A program made the position numbers and the translations under genes. Source: Neofusicoccum parvum (taxonomy: Eukaryota; Ascomycota; Dothideomycetes; Botryosphaeriales; Botryosphaeriaceae). From it: DNA of 64,000 nucleotides. The stretch is from the NCBI GenBank assembly GCA_020912385.1, contig CP087209.1, positions 558,001-622,000 on the forward strand, read 5' to 3'. The notes beneath the pieces were generated by a model, which had not been told where the DNA came from, made no database searches, and saw nothing but the letters and a program-made list of their open reading frames with translations. Of this stretch, positions 54,752 to 64,000 are shown one piece after another (positions within the stretch are counted from its first letter, which is position 1; every line of letters starts with the position of its first letter).

Positions 54752-55807
54752 TTGTTGCAGACGGGGGCAGATCTTCACCGGTCAGTGGGTCAGTGGGTCA
54801 TGGGTGTGGGATGGGTGGTTTCGGTCAATTCTGGCGTCATGCCAAGGTCTCAACGCTCAGGCGCTGGCGCTCCGTTTTCGGTCGTGGTCCAAATCCTGCA
54901 ATCAATTCGTTTCTGAAAAGCATTAGGCCAGATAGTCGGTAGTGGAATGGCACTCCAAGCTTTTGGCTTCACGTCATGCGGCGTCTGCTCGGCGGCAGAG
55001 AGGGTTTAGCGCGACGCAAGGGAAGACGTTGAGTATGAAATAGTGGCGTCGGTGCTGCAGAGCAGCGACACAAGTGATCTTGTCCAACCGGCAGGCGGAT
55101 CGCAAGCCTATTCCCCGGAGCGATCCCAGCAGCCCCGCTTCTGACGCCGCCACACCCTCCAGATAAGGTTCGGATCCCTGTGGCCCTTTTGGCGCTTGCA
55201 AGGAGAGCGTCGGAGCGCAAGGCCGGCGGCGAGGGCTCGCCGGGCGAGCAAGAGTCCACGGAAGGGAGGCTGGTGCAGGGCCGGGGAGCAAAGCTTAAGG
55301 CGCGGCGCGGACGCGGGCCAGGCCTGTTGCGCAATGGCGAGCGGAGTGGTCGAGGGCCCGGCAGCTGGGGCGCCGGGCTCGCAGACGCAGGATCTCGGGT
55401 GTTTTCCTTCAGCCATGCATGCAGGCTGGCCCAACTCACGCAGCGGGCGGAAGCCACTCCGCATACCGGAGGCGTTGCATGCGCCGGATCGTGATACTGC
55501 ATCAAGCCGTGAATCGATTCGGCCAACAGGTCGCCGGTGGGTGTCGCAAGCACAGAAGACATGCAGCCCAGCGGCGGGCCGGTGCCGACGAGTGACAAGT
55601 AACTGGCGCCACGTCCGCCGCAGCCGCAGCGTACATGAGTTTCAGACATCAGATTCGAGAAGCAGCTTCCCGCATCTACGCAGTCACCCTTCGCCACATA
55701 ATAAAGATGCTACAATCCCACACCGACTCCGCTAGCCAGGCCCGAGGAGAGAGATTCCTTACTGATTGCTGCTGCACTCTGTACTCGTACAATGCGCCCC
55801 ACCCCCC
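54752..55807. other. Intergenic region between convergent PARG-like and COA6 genes
   Basis: One kilobase. Frames near 55180-55700 on both strands are products of high GC. No RNA, repeat or gene was recognised. Confidence 0.55.
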
Positions 55808-56194
55808 TCATGCTTGGCTCTGCGGCAGCGGCCTCGCGCCCTCGGCCTGGAGCTGTTTCAGCGTCTGCTCCTTCTTGTGGTCCACGACCCGTCGCTTCTT
55901 GAAGTATTGCACCTGCGCGCCGTCAGCAACCGCCGCCTGCACCGCGCCCGCCATGTGACAGCTCACCCAGCTGCTGGCGCAGTTCTGCGCGAACGCCTCG
56001 TCCTCGCGGCGGCAGTGCGCCACGGCCTCGTCCTTGTTGGTGACGCTGTCGATGATGTTGTGGCGGTCGAGGCACTGGAAGAAGGCGTCGCGCGCCTCCC
56101 AGCACTGCGCGCGGCTCGACCGGTCGGGCGCTTCGAAGGCCCCGTCGGAGGAGGGCTTAGGCCCGGCAGGCGTCGAGGAGGAGAACCAGCCCAT
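55808..56194 (-). CDS. COA6: Cytochrome c oxidase assembly factor 6
   Basis: Two exons (56194-55967, 55912-55808) give 110 residues. Coa6 is a soluble intermembrane-space protein that helps deliver copper to Cox2. The twin-cysteine motifs are clear: Cys31-x9-Cys41 (CWEARDAFFQC) and Cys61-x10-Cys72 (CRREDEAFAQNC), the CX9C-CX10C pattern specific to Coa6. After splicing comes CASSWVQYFKKRRVVDHKKEQTL. The 54-nt intron is a multiple of three and contains no stop; leaving it in would insert 18 residues between the second motif and the YFKKRR helix. Import is expected through Mia40, so there is no presequence. Confidence 0.94.
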   Translation of the reverse strand: MGWFSSSTPAGPKPSSDGAFEAPDRSSRAQCWEARDAFFQCLDRHNIIDSVTNKDEAVAHCRREDEAFAQNCASSWVSCHMAGAVQAAVADGAQVQYFKKRRVVDHKKEQTLKQLQAEGARPLPQSQA

Positions 56195-56515
56195 AGTGTG
56201 CGGTCGTGCGTGCGTGCGTTGTGGCGAGGTGCAGACGGGTGGAGAGCAGAGCTTGAGCTCGCGAGCAGGATGACGCCCGACGGAGCCCGGCGCCGGATGG
56301 GCCGTCTGCCGTGGTTGGCTGTGGCGCGGGCTGTGGCCTGAGCCTGAGGCTGACGGCCAGCACACCGGGGTCGCTGGGCTAAGTCAGCAGTCAGCACGCG
56401 CGCTCGGAGGTGCTGCGTGGCCGCCGCTTCATTGTCGCAACCTGCAAGCAACCGCCTCATTCACCTCTCTCGCCGCCAGCCCTCCAGCAGATGATACCCG
56501 CATAGCGGCGCACGC
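56195..56515. promoter_or_regulatory. Shared promoter region, COA6 / SYS1
   Basis: 321 bp between divergent ATGs, GC-rich, with no clear TATA box. Confidence 0.55.
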
Positions 56516-57191
56516 ATGGCTCGCCGCCGCCGACCCCCCAGGCCCGGCGCGCTCGCGGATGTCGCCCCGTTGCGCATCTTAACCCAGATCGTCCTCCTCC
56601 AGCTCGCCTACTATGTGTCCGCCGCCGTCCTGATCGTCTTTACCGCCCTGGTCGCCGGCCGCGACGTCAGCCTCGACCTGCTGCTCAGCTGGCGCAGCCT
56701 GCGCGGTGACGTTACCGTCGGCTGGATGCTGGGGCTCGTGTGGATGCTCAACAGCCTGGTTTGGTACGCTCCCCTGACACGCCTCGTCGTGGTCAAACGC
56801 TAACGTGGCTCCTCTGGCCAGCGTCATATACCTTCTTCTCCTGGTCGCCCGCTCGAAGCTGATACCCGACTTCGCCCTCACCATCCACTTTCTTCACCTG
56901 GTCGTCACCTCACTCTACTCGCACTCGATCCCCTCGCACTGGCTGTGGTGGGCCGTCCAGCTGGCAAGCGCTGCTTTGATGACGTTTCTGGGAATCTGGA
57001 GCTGCCAGTGGAGAGAACTGCAGCCTATCAACTTCGGAGGAGGTGGCGGTCCCAGTCGCCCTGCAAAACGTGTCGATCCCCCGGTCGACTCGTTGCAAGG
57101 AGACGAGGGAACAAGTTACGGGCGCGGCCGCGGTCGGGGAAGAGGGCAGTATGAAATGGTACCCATCAAAGAAGCAGATGAGAACGTGTAG
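56516..57191 (+). CDS. SYS1: Golgi integral membrane protein Sys1
   Basis: Two exons (56516-56763, 56822-57191) give 205 residues. Sys1 is the trans-Golgi receptor for the Arf-like GTPase Arl3. Four membrane helices are visible: LTQIVLLQLAYYVSAAVLIVF, VGWMLGLVWMLNSLVCVIYL (spanning the join), FALTIHFLHLVVTSLYSH and WAVQLASAALMTFLGIW. The SKLIPDFALTIH block is typical of the family. The C-terminal tail has an unusual RG repeat (GRGRGRGRG) before the final acidic residues. The intron is 58 nt with a GCTAAC branch site. It is divergent from COA6. Confidence 0.93.
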
Positions 57192-57588
57192 GAACAATCT
57201 GTGTTTGAGCATTTGACGGCGTTCGGGGCAAGATAGATACCAGGGGCATCATCCCGGTAACCGCACTATTCTAGAACATTTGGTTTTATTCTGAGTGGAT
57301 TGTATTACTACATAGCTTATGGTCTTGAACGATCCTGTAGCTACTTGGGAATGTCCACGGTGGAAGCATTCATCCACATGTGCAGCTCACCCAGATGCCA
57401 GTAAACTTGCATCCCAAAGAATACGTGAACGCCATACGCTTAAACTTCGCACGCTCCGCAATCGCCATTTCCCTCTTGTGAAATTGGAGCGGCCAAGGAA
57501 TGATTTTTCTCTGTGATGCTTCCAGCGCTCTGCTGAATTACTTTGATCGCGACGTCATTAGAGCCTGCCATTGGCCGTGTCACCCCGA
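57192..57588. other. Intergenic region after SYS1
   Basis: A 397 bp spacer between the convergent SYS1 and unrecognised-gene stop codons. Composition is ordinary; no feature was recognised. Confidence 0.6.
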
Positions 57589-58256
57589 TCAATAACATTC
57601 ATAAGACTCTATCGGCCGGCCCCCAATAAACCATCGCTCGTCGGGATCCTCAAGGTCAACCATCCCATCCCGGTGTCTGAACCAGAGTGACCATTCTCCG
57701 CTGGCGTCGATCGGTCTGTGACGGCGGAAATCCCTCCCATGTTCGTCTGCACCAACCAATGGATGCATGAGGCACACAATGCGATCGAGTATCGGGTCAC
57801 CCAAGTGTGAGGGGTTGCTTGTGCGCCCCGATGCGGCCAAGATACTAACGGCCCGCGGGTACAACGGAAGTTCGTGAATGTCGTCTGGAGCGAGTCAGAT
57901 ATGTATTGTGCCAATTAGGCACAGTGCTTACAGGGAGATATGCGCTTTCGAAGAGGAATCGCGATAGTAGACTCCGGAACGCCTCCGTGCGCACCGAAAT
58001 GAAGTACGACAAACTCAGGATAATCCAAGTGCTGTTTCGGTTTTGGCGAGTAGTATGCATCAACTTCCGCCTGTGAATGCGATGAAGCTGATGAGCCGAG
58101 TTGATGTTTCTCCGTTTGAAATAGATGTGGAGTCAGAGGATAGACGTGGTTAGCAAGAGGAGACTGTGTTTGGCTGGAGAGGCGTATATCGTGAAGAGGA
58201 CGTCCAAGCACAGGCGACACGCAGATTGCGACGATAACTTTCCGAAGCTGAAGCAT
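57589..58256 (-). CDS. Unrecognised two-exon protein
   Basis: Exons 58256-57932 and 57884-57589 join to 206 residues. The 47-nt intron has a strong donor (GTAAGC), a CTGAC branch site and a CTCCAG acceptor, and it links two open frames; this is the best evidence that the gene is real. The N-terminus MLQLRKVIVAICVSPVLG could be a weak signal or anchor. Notable stretches are YPEFVVLHFGAHGGVPEST, HLGDPILDRIVCLMHPLVGA and the Trp-rich WSLWFRHRDGMVDLEDPDERW. I do not recognise the family and assign no function. The start is the first in-frame ATG; an extra upstream exon cannot be excluded. Confidence 0.5.
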
Positions 58257-58900
58257 TATGGATTGGTCGAATTCAGGGTTTTCCACATGAGAGTCTCTCG
58301 GTTCTGGCGGTAGGGCAGCATTATCTGCAGCTGGCCCGCAACGACGAGAACGGAACGCACAAAGAAAGCAAGTGCACGCAGCAAACGGAAGCCAACGAAT
58401 GCGAACAGCAGTCTCGCAGAATATCAGCCAAAGAACAGCAGGCGCAAAAAAAGCAGGAACGGGCGGCGAAGAAGCTTCAGCTGGAAAGAAGGCAACACCT
58501 ACCGAGGGGCAGGAGGGCCAGCGCCAGGAGCCGAATGCTCTGTGCCGCGCACCGTAGCTCTACACAGCAGCAGCAGAACGTCCGACGCGCCGGATGGGCC
58601 GACAACAAACTGCGTGTGCTGAAGTTGGACAGGAGCGAGAGGTGGTTGGCCCTCTGCATGACGAGTGAGTAAGGTAGTGGTACGTGCAGAACCTGATTCG
58701 TGCGCGCCCGTCAGATCTTCGGCTTCGCAGCTGACTGACTCTCGCACTCGGCCGCTTCTTGCGGCGCTGCCGGCATCCACCTTCTTCTTTTCTTCTCGCC
58801 CTCACCTACCCACAGCTTGCCTGACCCCCATGTCCACCCGCCGCAAGAAAAGGACACTACCCCGACTCTGCGCGGTAGGCTGACCGCGACAACCCCCGCT
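58257..58900. promoter_or_regulatory. Divergent promoter region, unrecognised gene / TFC4
   Basis: 644 bp between divergent start codons. No clear TATA box, repeat or RNA gene. The TFC4 frame is open upstream to a TTG at 58817 without an ATG. Confidence 0.5.
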
Positions 58901-61900
58901 ATGGACAACTTCGACCAAGGCTACTACGAGCCGCCGCCCGAGCATTATGCTCACCAGGACCTGCAGCACAATCCCTTCGCCGCCATGCTGCCGCCCGGCT
59001 ACGGCGGCCCCGGCATGGACACGTATCCCGACAGCACCGCCGATGCTCACTATCCCTCTGAGCACGGCTACTATGGCCAGGGCCCCGTCGTCCACGAGGG
59101 TTTCATCCCGGCCATGGAAGACATTCAGTACCAGGACGCGCCGCAGAATCATCCCAGCTTCTCCGCTCCATGGGCTGGCCATCCTGAAGATGATATGACA
59201 GATGACGATATGATGATGAATGAGGAACTGGTTCTCAATGCTGAAATCCCCGGCATCCACGATCCTGCCATGGACCCCGATTTCTCTGGCTCCGACGACG
59301 ATGCAGATCCTGAAGAGGTCTCGGAAGACGACATGGATTCTGATTTCGATCTCGACCAGCCTCCGCGAGGCCGTGGCCGTGGCCGTGGCAGAGCCCGTGG
59401 CAGAGCCCGTGGTGCGAGAGGATCGCGTGGTCGCGGCCGGGGCCGTGGTCGTGGCCGGGCGCGAGCTGGTGCCGATGACGGGGAAGGAAGACCGCGTGGC
59501 GCACCCCGAGGCAGAAAGAGAGGCCCTCGCGAGGCGAAAGACCCAGGGCCAGAGTTCAGACGCACGCTTTCCCATGCAACCCAGGCCTGGCTCAATGAAG
59601 ATCTCGAGGCCGCTATGAAGCACGCCGGCGATGCTATCAAGATCAATCCAGAGGTCTTTGCCTCGTACAACCTTCTTTCTGAAATCCTGTATGCCAAGGG
59701 ACAGCACGAAGAATCCGTGCACGTGCTATCTATGGGTGCTGTCCTCCAGCGGGATGTCAGTCTGTGGCACAGGATCGCGTCTAGGGTCCTCGAGCTCGAG
59801 GGAGATGAGAGAGCCCGCTTAGAATGGGCTCATAGGTGCTACAGTCAAGTCATCCGCATTGACCCTAACGATTGGGAAGCTCGTTGCCGCAGGCTAGACT
59901 TCCAGCTCAGATTTGACCACAAGGGCCAGGCCAAGTCTGAACTGGAGATGATGTTGAAGATCGAAGGTCACGAGTACGATTTGGATCGAATTCAACAACT
60001 GGCTGAGTTGTGCGCCGTTACCCAGGAGCCCGACCGAGCCGTGGACCCGTTCGAGAAAGCCATCGAGTATCACATGAAGTTTCAGAAGGATGAGTACAGC
60101 CAACTCGACTGGCAGAATTTGAACAGCTACTTAGAACTCATGCAGACATTGAAGAGGTTTAAAAGTGCCATACCTCACCTACGATCAGGGGCGAGATGGA
60201 TTCTTGGCCGGCAAGATGAAAAGTTTTGGGACGATCAGTTGGATGACCGTGAGTGGGACATGGAGGATGAACCTCGAAGATTCGAGGTGCGGGATTTCGT
60301 GCCCGGCAGATATGACAAAACCGCCTACGGAGCTGGCTTGCCGCTGGAGATAAGGGTCAAGTTGGGCATGTTTCGTTTGGGGATGGGCTCCGCCCATCTT
60401 AACGAGGCTATAGTAAGTGGTCCACCCCCTTGATAATTCACTGAGGTTGTTATCTTACGTGATTCAAGGCGCATTTCCAACACCTCGAGCCAGAGGACGA
60501 ATCGGAGAGGGCCACCGTATTCGACTTTGATGATTTATTCAGAGAAGTTGCAGACGCGCTTACTATGTCAGGTCACCATGCACAAGCATTGCGATACTAC
60601 AAAGCCCTGATGAGAGTACCTGAGGTTCCACAGACAGCCCTCCTAATCTCAATAGCAGCGTGCCATTGGGCTCTCAAGAACGACGTCGAGGCGGAAAGAT
60701 CGATTAATGCCGCTCTTGACGCAGCTGGAACAAATTTGGCAGCTCGTGTTCAGGTTGCGCGGTTTTTCCAAGATTGGGGGATGATGCAAAGATGCAATGA
60801 GATTGCTCAGGATGTCGTGGTGAAGGGCGGGGTGGATATCGTCAGGAGGGCAAAGCTGAATGTGCAGTTGCCAACACAAAGACCGGCGCAAGCGAAGGAG
60901 TCTCTGAGAAAGCCACCTCAAGCCAAGCCCACAAGACCGGCCAGGCCAACAGTACTTCGAGAATTGGCACCCAAGCCAACCACCCTTCAATCTCTCGAAC
61001 CCAAGAGGCCTCTGGCAAAACCAAAGGAACCCAAGGACCCCAAGGATCCGAAATCCAGACGCCGACTTCGCGGGCTTTTGGACTCGGAGAAGGAGAAGTT
61101 GGAAGGAGCGCAGCAGCGCGACAGAGCCATACGCGAGATGTACCAGGAACTGAAGTCAATCGAGGATGCCGTTGACCAGGGCGACGAAGAAGCCACTGCA
61201 GTTTACATAGAGAACGCCAGCGAGATGGTAGACGAGTTCCGCAGGATGGAGGCATTCTACCCGAGAAGAGACAAGCACGTCAAATTTGTGGGCTATATCG
61301 GCCGGAAGGGCAGCCATTTCAGGATGAAGGAGTCAGCTCTTGCATACCTGGCAACTGTCTCCAACCGTGAAGGCGCCTCTGAAGGTGAGTCAATTGTTAA
61401 TGCGTACAGGGAACTTCTCTAACACCATTTCCGCAGGTGATCCGAGCACACATCTCGATGTCGGCGAGCAGGCACCTGAAGATTTCCATGACATCCCGTT
61501 CGACGAGTGGCTCGATATATTCTGCCGCTACGCCCTGCTCTTGGCGAAGCATGGCGTAAACGGCCGCTGTTGGATCGTCATCCAGGCTGCTGCCGGCGCC
61601 AACATCTTTCATCATGACAGCCAACGGGAACATCACATTCACGTTTGTTGGCTAGGTAACCCCCCTCGAACATGACCATGCTTCCCAAAGCTGACCTTGG
61701 CCAGCGTGCGCCCTCATTCTGCGAGATGAAGAACACCTCTGCAACGCATGTCGCTACCTCATAAAGCAACACCCGTACTCCAACGACGCCTACCGGCTCT
61801 TCGGGCTCATGAACCGGCTGTACTCGGGCCATCGATCGTGGTATAACGGCGGGCCGTCTCAAAAGTTTGTCCTGCGGCTGATCAAAGCAATGGACTTTGC

Positions 61901-62516
61901 CCTCCTGGACAAAGAGGCGCGCCTCATGTACAAGTTCGGCGACCAAGAACGGTCTGGATACACCAGGGGTGGACAGAGCGATGGAAACCCAGAAGGAATC
62001 GAGGAGGTCAACGTGGCTCTCCTTGCCATGTATGGACACGTGCTCGCCAGCGGCGGGGCGTATCTGAACGCGCTGAACTACTACTTCCGAGCATACAGTA
62101 TTGAACCGGAGGACGCCATTCTCAACTTCTCGATTGCGATTGCGTACGTGCAGCACGCGATGAAACGGCAGTCGGAAAACCGACAGTATCAGATCCAGCA
62201 GGGGCTGGCTTTTCTCCATAGCTACTACGAGCTGCGGACCAAGGCGGGTTCTGCTCTGCAGAGGCAGGAGGCGGAGTTCAACGTGGCGCGGGTTTGGCAC
62301 ATGCTGGGCCTGTTCCACTTGGCGCTGCCAGCGTACGAACGAGTGCTGGCTCTCAGGGGGCGGGTGCGCGCCGAGCATGCCAAGGGCGGGCCCGACGAGG
62401 TTGGTGGATGGGAGGACTTTTCCACAGACGCAGCATTCGCCATGCAGACCATCTTGGCCCTGACGGAGGACTTTCAGGGCGCTCGAAACCTCACCAACGA
62501 CTGGCTGGTAATATAG
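58901..62516 (+). CDS. TFC4: TFIIIC subunit Tfc4/Sfc4 (TPR protein)
   Basis: Four exons (58901-60412, 60469-61384, 61437-61655, 61705-62516) give 1152 residues. Tfc4 is the tau131 subunit of TFIIIC; it binds the A-box side of tRNA genes and recruits TFIIIB for RNA polymerase III. The N-terminus is acidic and disordered, then there is an Arg/Gly-rich tract (~160-215). TPR repeats follow in two blocks: ~245-500 (WLNEDLEAAMKHAGDAIKINPEVFASYNLLSEI is a clear first unit) and again ~525-620. A charged linker with repeated KEPKDPKDPK separates them from the C-terminal TPR block (YFRAYSIEPEDAILNFSIAI). Introns are 56, 52 and 49 nt. The ATG at 58901 is the first in frame. Confidence 0.94.
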
Positions 62517-62779
62517 CTGGGGCCTTGGCGGACGGGCCGAAAATAGTGCAGACACAGATAGCGAGCACAATGCATGGACTATCACGGACAATCAGCCGAC
62601 TCCGGCCGTGCACACGGGAAGTCGGAGGCCAAATCGGCAAACCGGGACGGCGCAAGATGGCGTCATGACCCATCACGCCGACACGCGCACGCTCTCGGCT
62701 TCGCGGCACCTGAGGCCCCCGGCGAGCCCGTACAAATTCTCGCCGTCGCCGTGTGTTCCGCCTGCAGGCCGCCATCGCC

Positions 62780-64000
62780 ATGGAGCAAACTTCAGGGAGC
62801 CATCTCATCGCCCGCGCGCTGCGCGACCTGGGTGTCACCGTCCTCTTCGGCATCGTGGGCATCCCCGTCATCGACATTGCCGAGCAGGCCATCAATCTCG
62901 GCATTCGCTTCGTTGGCTTCCGCAACGAGCAGGCTGCCAGCTATGCCGCCACGGCATATGGCTACTTGACCGGCAGGCCGGGCGTGTGCCTGGTCGTGGG
63001 CGGGCCGGGCGTGCTGCATGCCATGGCAGGGGTATGTCGAGCCCACTGTCGAGCGCCTGGGCCACACGCCTGCTAATTTACTGACCTTCGTCCGCCCAGG
63101 TCGGAAACTCCAACGCAAACGCTTTTCCGTTGTTGCTGCTCGCTGGGTCGAGCGAGACACATCTGCAGCACAAGGGCGGCTTCCAGGAACTCGACGCCGT
63201 TTCGCTTCTCACTCCCCACACCAAATTCGCCATCCGCCCTCAGGATGCCGAGGCGATCCCTCTGTCGATACAGAATGCGTACAGGGCCGCCTGGTACGGG
63301 AGACCGGGCACGGCATTCGTGGACCTGCCGGCAGACCTGATTGAGGGAAAGATTGCATCCGCCCAGGACATCCAGCCAGCCCGCCCAGTTCCCAACCCCC
63401 CATCCGGCGGCACCGACCACGCAAGGCTCTCCAAAATTGCGCTGCTGGTCAAGGGCGCCAAGGCACCGCTGGTGGTTATTGGCAAAGGCGCTGCGTATGC
63501 TCAGGCTGAAGTGGAGATCCGCGAACTGATTGAGAAGACGTCGTTGCCGTTCCTTCCAAGCCCTATGGGCAAAGGCGTTCTCCCCGACTCCCATCCCTTA
63601 AATGCGTCCTCTGCGCGTTCTGCTGCTCTCAAGGATGCCGACCTGGTATTACTATTGGGCGCTCGCTTGAACTGGATTTTCCACTTTGGAGAGTCCCCCA
63701 AGTGGAATCCCGAAGCAAGATTCATCCAGGTCGACATCTCTCCGGAGGAAATTGGCCGCAATCGCGGTGACGCCGAGCTAGGAATCGTTGGAGACTTGAA
63801 GGCTGTTGTGCCTCAATTGCTCTCCTCTCTTTCGAACTGGCAGTATGCCTCCAGCGAATCCGCCTATCTCAATCGCATCGAGTCCTCTAAGCGGGCCAAC
63901 GAAGAGAAGGCATCCAAGGCGGCTGCGAAAGCCAGCACCCCTCTCAGCTATGCCCACACCTTCGACGTCATCAAAAAGACGTTGCACAAGCTCTCTCCTC
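62780..64000 (+). CDS. 2-hydroxyacyl-CoA lyase (ThDP-dependent), 5' part
   Basis: Two exons are visible (62780-63031 and 63100 to the window edge), giving 384 codons of a protein usually about 600 long; the rest is beyond 64000. The enzyme cleaves 2-hydroxyacyl-CoA, including 2-hydroxyphytanoyl-CoA, to formyl-CoA and an aldehyde in peroxisomes. The N-terminal ThDP pyrimidine domain is intact, with the catalytic glutamate at residue 50 ([17 protein letters not shown]) and [16 protein letters not shown]. The central domain follows with [15 protein letters not shown] and [19 protein letters not shown]. The PPi-binding domain and any PTS1 signal are off the edge. Oxalyl-CoA decarboxylase is a close alternative. 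The gene starts 263 bp after TFC4. Confidence 0.9.

Noticed and set aside
1..64000. Transposable elements or RIP-mutated repeats
   Set aside because: No terminal repeats, reverse-transcriptase or transposase motifs, and no AT-rich RIP-like blocks were seen.

Overview
This window is nuclear DNA of a filamentous ascomycete (Pezizomycotina; a Dothideomycete is plausible, but the sequence alone does not prove the class). The signs are short introns (mostly 45-70 nt) with GT donors, CTAAC/CTGAC-type branch points and CAG/TAG acceptors. Genes lie on both strands without operons, GC content is high, and the gene set (Vts1, Pkr1, Sys1, Bud20, fungal ASPM/Sha1-like, Mog1, Tfc4) is typically fungal. 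I support 27 protein-coding genes. Exon joins were worked out by hand from splice sites and restored reading frames. Every joined CDS with both ends in the window gives a whole number of codons. No tRNA, rRNA, CRISPR array, transposon or plasmid feature was found.

Layout. 0-12.3 kb is a dense housekeeping block: the 5' end of a VTS1-like gene (-, cut by the window edge), COG5 (-), mitochondrial aconitase (-), BUD20 (+), MOG1 (+) and DNA ligase I (+). 12.3-17.5 kb is a 5.2 kb gene-free stretch. It becomes very GC-rich and carries six same-orientation copies of a dispersed motif, GACGTTCGARGTT. 17.5-30.5 kb holds a secreted intradiol dioxygenase (+), a group II PLP decarboxylase (-) divergent from a Sgs1/BLM-type RecQ helicase (+), and an eight-exon sugar transporter (+). 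31.5-37.4 kb has PKR1, SMD1, a TauD-type dioxygenase and a GNAT acetyltransferase. 38.3-43.8 kb has a small Cys-rich protein ending in a CaaX-like box, the SDH assembly factor SDHAF3/ACN9 sharing a 207 bp promoter with MTQ2, and an ASPM-like calmodulin-binding protein. 44.5-54.8 kb has a spastin/Sap1-like AAA ATPase, mitoferrin, mitochondrial Asn-tRNA synthetase and a PARG-like (TIGR02452) protein. 55.8-64 kb has COA6 divergent from SYS1, an unrecognised two-exon gene, TFIIIC subunit TFC4 and a 2-hydroxyacyl-CoA lyase that runs off the right edge.

How the genes relate. There is no obvious biosynthetic cluster. Several genes serve mitochondria, iron or respiration (aconitase, mitoferrin, SDHAF3, COA6, mitochondrial AsnRS), others genome maintenance or expression (ligase I, RecQ, SmD1, Tfc4, Mtq2) or Golgi/ER function (Cog5, Sys1, Pkr1). 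The items I would look at first are the GACGTTCGARGTT array at 14.35-15.57 kb, the Cys-rich CaaX protein, the unrecognised spliced gene at 57.6-58.3 kb, and four introns that are multiples of three and contain no stop codon, three of them in genes for mitochondrial proteins.
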